Below, in pieces: positions 1 to 5,192 of a DNA stretch of 7,031 nucleotides; position 1 is the stretch's first letter; every line of letters begins with the position of its first letter. The stretch is taken from the NCBI GenBank assembly GCA_015520145.1, contig WAQR01000143.1:1-7031 (forward strand), written 5' to 3'. This DNA is from Candidatus Hydrothermarchaeota archaeon. GTDB taxonomy: Archaea > Hydrothermarchaeota > Hydrothermarchaeia > Hydrothermarchaeales > WAQR01. The position numbers and the translations under genes are program-made. The notes beneath the pieces are model-generated. The model was not told the DNA's origin and ran no database searches. It worked only from the letters and a program-made list of their open reading frames with translations.

Positions 1-44
1 TCGTCGTAAATATATCCGCATACAGTACATTTGTACTTGCCCAT
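1..44 (-). CDS. rub: rubredoxin, N-terminal part only (gene runs off the left edge)
   Basis: The first 14 codons read MGKYKCTVCGYIYD, the typical start of a rubredoxin, with the first CxxC iron-binding knuckle at residues 6-9; the second knuckle lies outside the window. Rubredoxins are small cytoplasmic one-electron carriers with an Fe(Cys)4 centre. They can feed electrons to flavodiiron proteins, superoxide reductase and rubrerythrin, all encoded just upstream in the same direction. The gene starts 20 bases after the fprA stop codon. AGGAG at 55-59 on the minus strand, about 10 bases before the ATG, supports this start and suggests co-transcription with fprA. The motif is clear, but completeness cannot be judged from 44 bases. 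Confidence 0.85.
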   Translation of the reverse strand, partial: MGKYKCTVCGYIYD

Positions 45-64
45 AATCTATCATCTCCTATCTC

Positions 65-1270
65 CTAATCAAACTTCCTGTGATACTCACTGACCTTTTG
101 AGCAAAGAGTCTGCCGAATTCATAGCCCGCATCATAATCCTGTTTTTTCGGTCTGGACTTCACTTCATAGCCGGGCTCGACCACTTCAAGGTTCATGGAT
201 TCGAGTGTCTGCATCGCGTCCTTCACTCCGCCGCCGCTCCAGCCATAGCTGCCAAAAGCGCTGGCTATCCTGCTCTCCGGTCTAAGCCCCCGAAGGTGCT
301 GTAAAAATTCTGCAATGGTTGGAAACATCACATTGTTCAGCGTGGGTGTGCCCACCAGGAGTCCGCGGTATTTCCAGAACTGCTTTACTGCAGCACTCAT
401 GGGTGTCTCCCTCAGTTTTATTACCTCGGCATACATTCCCTCGTCAAGTATCCCATCAAGGACTGCTCTGCACATCTTCTCTGTGGAATGCCACATGGTA
501 TCGTAGACTATCACCACACCTTCCTCTGCCCTGCCGTTTGCCATGTCCTGATACATCTCGATGACCTTACCAGGGTTCTTCCTCCATATCACGCCGTGGT
601 CAGGGGCTATCATATCTATTTCCAGCCCCAGTTTCTGGATATCTGCAAGCTTGGCTTTTATCAGCCTTCCAAAAGGCATGAGGATATTTGCATAGTAGTC
701 TATGACCGCATCTTCAAGTACCTCCTGTGGAACGAGGTCGTCAAAAAGTACTGCCTGTGCCCAGTGCTGGCCAAATGCATCCTGGGAAATCAGGAGCTTG
801 TCTTCTGGTATGTAGGTCATCATGCTGTCCGGCCAGTGGAGCATTGGAGTCTCTATGAACATGAGTGTCTTCTCGCCTATCTTTACACTATCTCCTGTTT
901 TAACGACCTGGATATCCCAGGAAGTGACATCAAAGTACCTCTCCAGACCCTGTTTCCCTCTCTCAGTGATATATAATGTTGCATTTTTGGCAACGTCCAT
1001 CACCTTATCCCAGCAGCCTGCATGGTCAAGTTCAATGTGATTGCAGACCGCCACCTCGATCTTCTCAGGGTCTGTGAGGCAGCGTATGCGCTCGAACATT
1101 ATATCGGAAAACCCGTATTTTACTGTATCTAACAGTGCAATCTTTTTGTCCGTGATAAGGAAATTGTTGTAAGTCGTACCCCTCGATGTGACATAACCAT
1201 GGAAATCCCTTACGTTCCAGTCGATTACCCCCACCCAGTACACATTTTCTTTAATCTTTACTGCCTTCAA
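65..1270 (-). CDS. fprA: flavodiiron protein FprA (F420H2 oxidase type)
   Basis: This 401-residue protein has the two standard domains of class A flavodiiron proteins. Residues 1-250 form a metallo-beta-lactamase-like diiron domain with all expected ligands visible: H78, E80, D82, H83, H145, D164 and H225. Residues 252-395 form a flavodoxin domain binding FMN, with phosphate-loop residues around 257-264 (DTMWHSTE) and the TPTLNN and SYGWSGGG loops. There is no C-terminal rubredoxin or flavin reductase extension. In methanogens such proteins reduce O2 to water in the cytoplasm using F420H2; rubredoxin is the donor in other anaerobes, and a rubredoxin gene follows here. The start is TTG, chosen because GAGGT at 1278-1282 lies 7 bases upstream and residues after it match the family (MKAVKIKENVYWVG). 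Stop is TAG. Family assignment is near certain; the natural donor is inferred. Confidence 0.97.
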   Translation of the reverse strand: MKAVKIKENVYWVGVIDWNVRDFHGYVTSRGTTYNNFLITDKKIALLDTVKYGFSDIMFERIRCLTDPEKIEVAVCNHIELDHAGCWDKVMDVAKNATLYITERGKQGLERYFDVTSWDIQVVKTGDSVKIGEKTLMFIETPMLHWPDSMMTYIPEDKLLISQDAFGQHWAQAVLFDDLVPQEVLEDAVIDYYANILMPFGRLIKAKLADIQKLGLEIDMIAPDHGVIWRKNPGKVIEMYQDMANGRAEEGVVIVYDTMWHSTEKMCRAVLDGILDEGMYAEVIKLRETPMSAAVKQFWKYRGLLVGTPTLNNVMFPTIAEFLQHLRGLRPESRIASAFGSYGWSGGGVKDAMQTLESMNLEVVEPGYEVKSRPKKQDYDAGYEFGRLFAQKVSEYHRKFD

Positions 1271-1284
1271 TTAGAAAACCTCTT

Positions 1285-1325
1285 TTAACTGACTTTTTAA
1301 CTGACTTAAGTTAACTTAACTGACT
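1285..1325. repeat. three copies of TTAACTGACT plus a 14-bp palindrome
   Basis: TTAACTGACT occurs exactly at 1285-1294, 1297-1306 and 1316-1325, in the gap between the superoxide reductase gene and fprA. The third copy includes the superoxide reductase stop codon. Between copies two and three lies TTAAGTTAACTTAA (1306-1319), a perfect palindrome. It may be a slippage product seeded by the gene's 3' end, a binding site, or an RNA element near the fprA ribosome binding site. No function is shown. Confidence 0.7.
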
Positions 1326-1681
1326 GTTATCTCCTTTGTCCCTTCCCATGTCCCGTGCAGGTTGCAGTGTTCAAGTACCCTTAACGGATGCGAGTGGTTG
1401 AGCGCCACGGTTACCGTAATCCTCGGGTCTGCCAGCACGGGCGTAAGCTCGACCCTTGTAAGAAACGTGTCCCCTGAATACAGTTCTATCCACTGTATAA
1501 AATGTCCGTACTCGTTTGGATGCGCCAGGAGTTTCCCGACCTCCACTGTCACGTCAAAAGGCTCGCCCTTTTTCACGTTGTCCGGTGCAGTTATCACGGG
1601 TGTGTGTTTCTTTTCCATGTCAGACATCTCATCAGATTTCGCCCTGTTTATCCCGCACAGCATATCTCCATCACATGTCAT
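1316..1681 (-). CDS. sor: class II superoxide reductase (neelaredoxin / desulfoferrodoxin family)
   Basis: This 121-residue protein reduces superoxide to hydrogen peroxide without releasing O2, using a mononuclear Fe(His)4Cys centre. The centre's ligands are visible: H26, H54, H60, C106 and H109, the last two in the family signature EHCNLHG. The N-terminal desulforedoxin domain of class I enzymes is absent, so only the catalytic domain is present. The ATG at 1681 is chosen because a near-perfect GAGGTGA lies five bases upstream; the 21 residues before MEKKHTP therefore appear genuine and carry two cysteines (C3, C9). In well-studied enzymes the loop reads EKH, with Glu as sixth ligand; here it reads EKKH, so Glu23 is one place further from H26. 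The gene lies 195 bp after rubrerythrin and 45 bp before fprA. Family assignment is very secure. Confidence 0.95.
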   Translation of the reverse strand: MTCDGDMLCGINRAKSDEMSDMEKKHTPVITAPDNVKKGEPFDVTVEVGKLLAHPNEYGHFIQWIELYSGDTFLTRVELTPVLADPRITVTVALNHSHPLRVLEHCNLHGTWEGTKEITVS

Positions 1682-1732
1682 TTATTCACCTCTCTCATTT
1701 ATTTAACTTACTAACTTTCGTTTATTCACTTC
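1681..1732. repeat. TTTATTCACYTC repeated 40 bp apart, one copy at the sor start
   Basis: TTTATTCACCTC at 1681-1692 is the superoxide reductase ribosome binding site and start region read on the plus strand. A near copy, TTTATTCACTTC, sits at 1721-1732 (11 of 12 bases). On the minus strand the upstream copy gives GAAGTGAATAAACG, which looks like the ribosome site followed by ACG instead of ATG. It may be a duplicated and decayed start region, or chance in AT-rich DNA. Confidence 0.4.
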
Positions 1733-1758
1733 TTTTTTTAAAAATATTGGATTTGACT

Positions 1759-1775
1759 CTTATAAAATTTGTGTC
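1759..1775 (-). promoter_or_regulatory. possible internal promoter for sor-fprA-rub
   Basis: On the minus strand the sequence reads GACACAAATTTTATAAG, with a TATA-like core TTTTATAAG at about 1759-1767 preceded by A-rich bases that could serve as BRE. A start about 25 bases downstream would fall near 1738, giving a leader of roughly 55 bases before the superoxide reductase ATG. The 195-bp gap after rubrerythrin fits a separate promoter, but read-through from the 2510 promoter is equally possible. Confidence 0.45.
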
Positions 1776-1804
1776 ACAGCCCTTCACAGCCCTTCACCGC
1801 CCTT
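1775..1804. repeat. 10-bp tandem repeat, three copies of CACMGCCCTT
   Basis: CACAGCCCTT is repeated at 1775-1784 and 1785-1794, and once more with one change at 1795-1804 (CACCGCCCTT). The period of 10 bp is close to one DNA helical turn. The block lies directly upstream, on the minus strand, of the TATA-like element before the superoxide reductase gene. That position would suit an activator or repressor array, but no known motif is recognised. Confidence 0.7.
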
Positions 1805-1876
1805 CCTCTAGAAACCTTTTTAAAGCCCAGATGCTGCTCATCCACATTCATCCACTTTCAGGCGTTGGGCGTTCTT

Positions 1877-2296
1877 CTATTTGAAATACCTCTCCAGCAG
1901 TCCACTTAGTGCCCTTGCATGTCTTGCCTCATCCCTTGCAGAGACGTCAAAGAAGTCATGAGCCTCATCCACGCCGCCCTCTTTTGCCTTAAGTGCGGCC
2001 TCTCTTTTTCCCTTGTTAGCACCTTTTTCACCTGCAAGCATCTTCTCGATATTCTCTTTCGTGCTACTTGAAATGTCTCCGTTCATCTCTGCAAAACTTG
2101 CCGCGTGCCATGCCTCTTCCATTGCAATGTCCTTTAAGACCAGGGCGACTTCAGGATATCCTTCCCTAAAAGCCTGTCTGGCCATCGCCAGATAAAGCCC
2201 AACCTCACTGGTCTCACCTTTGAAATTGTTCCTGACTGCTCCTTCCACATCAGTGCCTTTTGACACACCTATCTTATTCTCACTTACCAGTTCCAT
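1877..2296 (-). CDS. rbr: rubrerythrin-family diiron protein without ribbon domain
   Basis: This 139-residue protein is a ferritin-like four-helix protein of the rubrerythrin family, which reduces hydrogen peroxide in the cytoplasm of anaerobes. Likely diiron ligands are E28 in helix A (FKGETSE, matching the family FAGES motif), E61-x-x-H64 in helix B, E90 in the next helix and E123-x-x-H126 in the last helix. Classical rubrerythrins have about 190 residues with a C-terminal rubredoxin-like domain; here the chain stops after the fourth helix. The missing iron-ribbon module is encoded by the small gene immediately upstream. The ATG at 2296 is supported by GGAGGT (2303-2308), which overlaps that gene's stop codon, so the two are probably translationally linked. 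It could instead act in iron handling, but the oxidative-stress setting favours a peroxidase role. Confidence 0.92.
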   Translation of the reverse strand: MELVSENKIGVSKGTDVEGAVRNNFKGETSEVGLYLAMARQAFREGYPEVALVLKDIAMEEAWHAASFAEMNGDISSSTKENIEKMLAGEKGANKGKREAALKAKEGGVDEAHDFFDVSARDEARHARALSGLLERYFK

Positions 2297-2307
2297 CTTC
2301 TTACCTC

Positions 2308-2409
2308 CTATTTTTCAAAACTGTTTGATGCCCCGCATGTTGGGCATTTTCTCGGTTTACACCTCGATTCCTTTTCAAAGTTGCATTTCGAACATTTCCA
2401 TACTGCCAT
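2308..2409 (-). CDS. small rubredoxin-like (iron or zinc ribbon) protein
   Basis: This 33-residue reading frame begins MAVWKCSKCNFEKE and carries two knuckles, C6-x2-C9 and C22-x2-C25 (KCPTCGAS), plus an extra C17. The pattern is that of the rubredoxin-like ribbon normally fused to rubrerythrin, which would pass electrons to the diiron site. It is shorter than a true rubredoxin (about 52 residues). It has an excellent ribosome binding site, GAGGTGAT at 2415-2422, five bases before the ATG. Its stop codon overlaps the rubrerythrin ribosome binding site, and the coding ends are 11 bases apart. The order resembles reverse rubrerythrins, where the ribbon comes first. A zinc-binding structural protein is the alternative. 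It is the first gene of the series and may correspond to rlp of the Methanothermobacter fpaA operon; I cannot confirm orthology. Confidence 0.82.
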   Translation of the reverse strand: MAVWKCSKCNFEKESRCKPRKCPTCGASNSFEK

Positions 2410-2421
2410 TCCAAATCACCT

Positions 2422-2469
2422 CATCTACATCGCTTATTCATCTATATCGCTTATTATACATCGCCTATT
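2422..2469. repeat. 17-bp tandem repeat, about 2.8 copies, in the leader of the antioxidant operon
   Basis: CATCTACATCGCTTATT (2422-2438) is followed with no gap by CATCTATATCGCTTATT (2439-2455), identical at 16 of 17 positions. A partial third copy, ATACATCGCCTATT, follows at 2456-2469. The array fills most of the predicted 5' leader of the minus transcript and ends at the ribosome binding site of the 33-residue gene. It could be a regulator-binding array, an RNA element, or a replication-slippage product. Confidence 0.8.
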
Positions 2470-2470
2470 A

Positions 2471-2490
2471 TGTTCGGCATATTACGAACA
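2471..2490. promoter_or_regulatory. inverted repeat TGTTCG-N8-CGAACA, candidate MsvR operator
   Basis: The sequence TGTTCGGCATATTACGAACA has perfect 6-bp arms around an 8-bp centre. Its TTCG...CGAA core is the type of box reported for MsvR of methanogens; I recall the half-sites but not the exact published spacer. It lies between the two divergent TATA boxes and covers the predicted transcription start (about 2484) of the minus-strand antioxidant genes. Binding there would block initiation, as expected for a redox-released repressor. It is the only clear copy in the intergenic region. Confidence 0.7.
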
Positions 2491-2506
2491 ATTAACACGC
2501 TCATAA

Positions 2507-2520
2507 TATATAAAGATTTC
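2507..2520 (-). promoter_or_regulatory. TATA box and BRE for the antioxidant operon
   Basis: On the minus strand the sequence reads GAAATC followed by TTTATATA (2514 down to 2507), a strong archaeal BRE/TATA pair. Initiation about 25 bases downstream falls near 2484, inside the inverted repeat, and gives a leader of roughly 75 bases before the 33-residue ribbon gene. Confidence 0.75.
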
Positions 2521-2532
2521 TATCGTGAACCG

Positions 2533-2550
2533 AGAGAAATGTTTATATAT
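2533..2550 (+). promoter_or_regulatory. TATA box and BRE for msvR, probably leaderless
   Basis: The plus strand reads AGAGAAATG and then TTTATATAT at 2542-2550, an archaeal BRE/TATA pair. The expected start point, about 25 bases downstream, coincides with the msvR start codon (TTG 2570 or ATG 2573). There is no ribosome binding site before the gene, so the mRNA is probably leaderless. Confidence 0.7.
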
Positions 2551-2572
2551 CTGCATATCATGAGTAATATTG

Positions 2573-3310
2573 ATGATAAAAAATCACGTCGAAATATACG
2601 GTACAGGACGAACAGTTATTGTCCTCGATGATGATGTGAAGATCAGGATAATGCATTATCTCGACCTCGGGGAGAGGGGTTTTGATGATATCGTGAAGTT
2701 CACAAAGAAGGCCAAGTCCACGGTCTCGCAGCATCTGGCAAAACTGGAGCAGGATGGTCTGATCACGTCTATAAAAGACCCTCTTGACAGGCGGAAGACG
2801 ATATACCGGAGCTGTGCAAAGCTTTTGTTTATCAAAGCAGAATCAAAACCTATATTGAACAAAAAGACCCTCGATGACATATCAAAGTTGAGCGATGGGG
2901 CGTTTATTTTTATGAATGCGATATTTCGCGCACTTAGATATATAACTGATTCGTTTGGTGCAGATGCACGTCCAATGCTCCGTTTGATGGGCGAACAGAT
3001 AGGAAAGGAGCTCTCAAAAAGGTTTCGGGCTGAAGATATCGATGGCCTGGTGGAGGAGATATCTGAGTTCTGGAAGAAGAATCAGCTTGGTGAGATAGAA
3101 GTTATAGAAAAAAACCCCCTGACGTTTATTGTTAAAAACTGCTATGAATGCTCCAATATGCCTGATATCGGCAGGACACTTTGTGTGTTTGACGAGGGGT
3201 TGTTGAAATCTATATTTGACACCAGGTTACACAAAAAAAGCACGGTCAGAGAGGTAGAATGTTCTGGTACAGGATATGAGCACTGCAAATTTATTGTCCT
3301 CACCGTTTAG
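2573..3310 (+). CDS. msvR: MsvR-type redox-sensing transcription regulator (ArsR HTH + V4R)
   Basis: The protein has an N-terminal winged-helix ArsR-type domain and a C-terminal V4R domain. Numbering from the TTG at 2570, the HTH spans about 20-90, with recognition helix around 47-60 (AKSTVSQHLAKLEQDG) and a wing at 66-80. V4R spans about 110-246 and ends in the typical SGTGYEHCKF stretch. This architecture matches MsvR, which in Methanothermobacter represses its own gene and the divergent fpaA-rlp-rub operon and senses redox through V4R cysteines. Cysteines here are C82, C191, C194, C205, C231 and C239, including a CxxC pair. The gene diverges from the antioxidant series across an intergenic region with a TTCG/CGAA inverted repeat. 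ATG 2573 is preferred because it sits 27 bp from the TATA centre; TTG 2570 is equally possible. The last 11 bases overlap bud32 on the other strand. Confidence 0.87.
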   Translation: MIKNHVEIYGTGRTVIVLDDDVKIRIMHYLDLGERGFDDIVKFTKKAKSTVSQHLAKLEQDGLITSIKDPLDRRKTIYRSCAKLLFIKAESKPILNKKTLDDISKLSDGAFIFMNAIFRALRYITDSFGADARPMLRLMGEQIGKELSKRFRAEDIDGLVEEISEFWKKNQLGEIEVIEKNPLTFIVKNCYECSNMPDIGRTLCVFDEGLLKSIFDTRLHKKSTVREVECSGTGYEHCKFIVLTV

Positions 3311-3908
3311 CAAAATATCGCCCTCTCTTCTCAATACTGCCAAGCCTCTCCAGCACGTCTTTATAGCCTTCATATTCTAGAGAATAACCTTTGATAAATG
3401 CGTCAAGACATTCCTTTTCGAATCTGTAATGCGTTGACCTCAAAGACTTTTTGAAAACCAGGATGTCAACACCCTTTGCCTCGACTGTATCATTAATCTC
3501 ACCGAGTCCAAAGTCTATAAAAAATATCCTGTCTCCTTTTAATATCATGTTGGAGGTCGTCATGTCTCCATGGATGATATTATTTTTATGCAGCCTTCCT
3601 GCATGTTTCCCTATCTCTTCGCATATCCTTTTCCTTTCGTCTTTTAAAACCCTGTTTAGGACATCCTTCACCTGCTCTCCTTTTATAAAATCCATCTTAA
3701 CAATATTTCCATCGATATCCCTGATAACTGGTGTCGGGACACCTGCCCTCCTTGCAAATGATATGAGCCTTGCTTCTCTCTTTGTCCTGGACTTCCTCAA
3801 AGTCTCGTCGAGTTCTGTAACCCTGTAAGCCTTTTTTATCCTCTCTTTTATAATCGTGTCTTTATCAAGGTACAGATTCGCTTCCGCTCCCTTATCTATG
3901 AGTTTCAC
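3300..3908 (-). CDS. bud32: KEOPS complex kinase/ATPase Bud32
   Basis: This 202-residue protein is the small atypical protein kinase (PRPK/Bud32) of the KEOPS complex, which makes the t6A modification at position 37 of ANN-decoding tRNAs together with Kae1. Visible motifs are the family GAEA loop (7-10), the candidate ATP lysine K21, E45 in the following helix, the catalytic HGDMTTSN (113-120) and the metal-binding DFG (132-134). The C-terminal basic tail, KRGRYFAKR, fits the family. The start is GTG, overlapping the kae1 stop as GTGA, with GAGGTGA (3916-3922) 7 bases upstream; translation is probably coupled. In many euryarchaea Kae1 and Bud32 form one fused chain, but here they are separate. 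Its last 11 coding bases overlap the convergent msvR gene. Confidence 0.97.
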   Translation of the reverse strand: MKLIDKGAEANLYLDKDTIIKERIKKAYRVTELDETLRKSRTKREARLISFARRAGVPTPVIRDIDGNIVKMDFIKGEQVKDVLNRVLKDERKRICEEIGKHAGRLHKNNIIHGDMTTSNMILKGDRIFFIDFGLGEINDTVEAKGVDILVFKKSLRSTHYRFEKECLDAFIKGYSLEYEGYKDVLERLGSIEKRGRYFAKR

Positions 3909-4876
3909 CGCCAGTTCACCTCGACCTCGTCAGCCCTGTACCGCTGGATTACTGTGGTATCCTCGAGCCTGTGTCTTGTCCCGGAGCTGTACATCAGCAG
4001 ACCGAGCCACGCAATCATCGCCCCGTTGTCACCCATCACCTCAGGCCCTGGTATATAGAAGTTAACGTCGTGTTCCTCTGCCATAAGTGCCAGCATCTCC
4101 TGGAGCCTCCGGTTTATCCCGACCCCTCCTACAAGCAGAAGCTCGTCTTTCCCTGTATGGGCGACTGCCCTCTCTGTAACCTCTACGAGCATGGAGAACG
4201 CGGTTTCCTGCAGGCTGTAGCAGACATCCTGGATGTCTGCGTTTTTTGCCTTTTTTAATGCGGCTGTGAGTAGCCCGGAAAAAGATAGGTCCATTCCTTT
4301 AACTATATATGGAAGGGGCAGATACTCTCCTCTTTTTGCATATCTTTCGACAATCGGCCCGCCGGGGTTTCCAAGCCCGGTGTTCCTTGCAAACTGGTCA
4401 ATGCAGTTTCCAACCGCAATATCCAGCGTCTCGCCAAAGACCCTGTATCTGCCTGAATCGTAGGCTATCACCTGGCTGTTGCCACCTGAGACATACAGTG
4501 TCAGCGGGTCTTTAGCCCCTGTTACAAGACGCCCTATCTCGATATGCCCGATGCAGTGGTTTGCCCCGACAATCGGGATGCTGTTCGACAGGGATATCGT
4601 CCTGGCGGAAATGGCCGCAACCCTGAGGCAGGGCCCCATCCCAGGGCCTTTTGAGAATGCGACAAGTTCGATGTCTTTTATATCAAGCCCTGCCTTTTTT
4701 AACGCCTCTTTTAGGACATCTTTTATGTTTTCAGCATGATGCTGTGCCGCCTCTCTTGGATGTATCCCTCCAAAAAGCGGCTGGTGTTTTACCACATTTG
4801 CGAGTATTTCACCGTCCATAGAGACTATCCCGACACCGAGTTTCTCGGCAGTCCCTTCTATACCAAGGCATATCAA
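3905..4876 (-). CDS. kae1: tRNA N6-threonylcarbamoyladenosine synthase Kae1
   Basis: This 323-residue protein is the catalytic subunit of KEOPS, transferring the threonylcarbamoyl group to A37 of tRNA. It belongs to the Kae1/TsaD/YgjD ASKHA-fold family. Visible signatures are the nucleotide loop GIEGTAEKLG near the start, the SKGPGMGPCLRV stretch (75-86), the metal-binding H107-x3-H111 (NHCIGH), the YVSGGNSQ loop (128-135), the GLGNPGG loop (167-173) and the late metal ligand D283 in MGDNGAMIAW. The length is normal for an unfused archaeal Kae1. The start is TTG at 4876, supported by GAGGG (4882-4886) and by alignment of the first residues with the family; no in-frame ATG fits. It follows rps27ae by 68 bases and overlaps bud32 by 4. 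Confidence 0.97.
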   Translation of the reverse strand: MICLGIEGTAEKLGVGIVSMDGEILANVVKHQPLFGGIHPREAAQHHAENIKDVLKEALKKAGLDIKDIELVAFSKGPGMGPCLRVAAISARTISLSNSIPIVGANHCIGHIEIGRLVTGAKDPLTLYVSGGNSQVIAYDSGRYRVFGETLDIAVGNCIDQFARNTGLGNPGGPIVERYAKRGEYLPLPYIVKGMDLSFSGLLTAALKKAKNADIQDVCYSLQETAFSMLVEVTERAVAHTGKDELLLVGGVGINRRLQEMLALMAEEHDVNFYIPGPEVMGDNGAMIAWLGLLMYSSGTRHRLEDTTVIQRYRADEVEVNWR

Positions 4877-4944
4877 CTAAATCCCTCGCTTTTTTCTTCG
4901 CTGGTTCTTTGCATTTTTGTGCCTTTCTGGAGGATAAAATGTTA

Positions 4945-5097
4945 TCACTTCTTCCAGTCAGTATATCCGCAGCCGCCACATGAACGTCTGTCCCTGTGTT
5001 CTGCCATGAATACCCCTCCTCCACACCTTGGACATGGGATGTTTTTCCTTTTGAGTTTTCCTTCTTTTATATCATATACCTTCCATTTTTGAGACAT
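4945..5097 (-). CDS. rps27ae: 30S ribosomal protein S27ae (eS31)
   Basis: This 50-residue protein, beginning MSQKWKVYDIKEGKLKRKN, is the archaeal counterpart of the ribosomal half of eukaryotic ubiquitin-S27a. It binds the small subunit through a zinc ribbon with C22-x2-C25 and C40-x2-C43, and has the family core GVFMAEHRDRRSCGGCGYT. The usual CGPGVF is CGGGVF here. The ATG at 5097 has GAGGAG at 5105-5110, seven bases upstream. The order rps27ae-kae1-bud32 is common in archaea; the rps24e and RNA polymerase genes often found upstream are absent here. Apart from an overlapping antisense reading frame there is no competing gene. Confidence 0.96.
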   Translation of the reverse strand: MSQKWKVYDIKEGKLKRKNIPCPRCGGGVFMAEHRDRRSCGGCGYTDWKK

Positions 5098-5108
5098 TTT
5101 GCTTCTCC

Positions 5109-5128
5109 TCAACCTGCTAACAGGTTGA
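5109..5128 (-). promoter_or_regulatory. hairpin directly upstream of the rps27ae ribosome binding site
   Basis: TCAACCTG and CAGGTTGA form a perfect 8-bp stem around a 4-base loop (5117-5120). In the minus-strand RNA the 3' arm runs into the GAGGAG ribosome site, sharing its first two bases. Such a hairpin could control translation of S27ae, for example by product feedback, but no known ribosomal leader motif is recognised. Confidence 0.55.
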
Positions 5129-5138
5129 CCATTATAAC

Positions 5139-5191
5139 GCAGTATTGACCTTCTGTTTGTTCGTATGGTACTTATCTTCGGTCAATACCGC
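5139..5191. repeat. 12-bp imperfect inverted repeat around the rps27ae transcription start
   Basis: GCAGTATTGACC (5139-5150) is the reverse complement of GGTCAATACCGC (5180-5191) at 11 of 12 positions, with 29 bases between. The right arm abuts the TATA box and the predicted transcription start falls in the spacer, so it resembles a two-site operator more than an RNA hairpin. Confidence 0.55.
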
Positions 5192-5192
5192 A

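Noticed and set aside
488..976. 162-codon open frame on the plus strand
   Set aside because: It lies wholly antisense to fprA, has no family-like motifs and no promoter or ribosome site; the opposite strand carries all catalytic residues of a known family.
2422..2469. CRISPR array
   Set aside because: Repeats are 17 bp, directly adjacent with no spacers, and only 2.8 copies; not a CRISPR layout.
2420..2470. Mini reading frames in the antioxidant leader (such as MYNKRYR and MNKRCR)
   Set aside because: They arise from ATG triplets within the 17-bp repeat, have no ribosome sites and differ in length; they look like by-products of the repeat.
4809..5024. 71-codon minus-strand frame overlapping rps27ae and the kae1 start
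   Set aside because: It is out of frame with S27ae, whose zinc-ribbon sequence is unmistakable, and has no ribosome site or recognisable domain.
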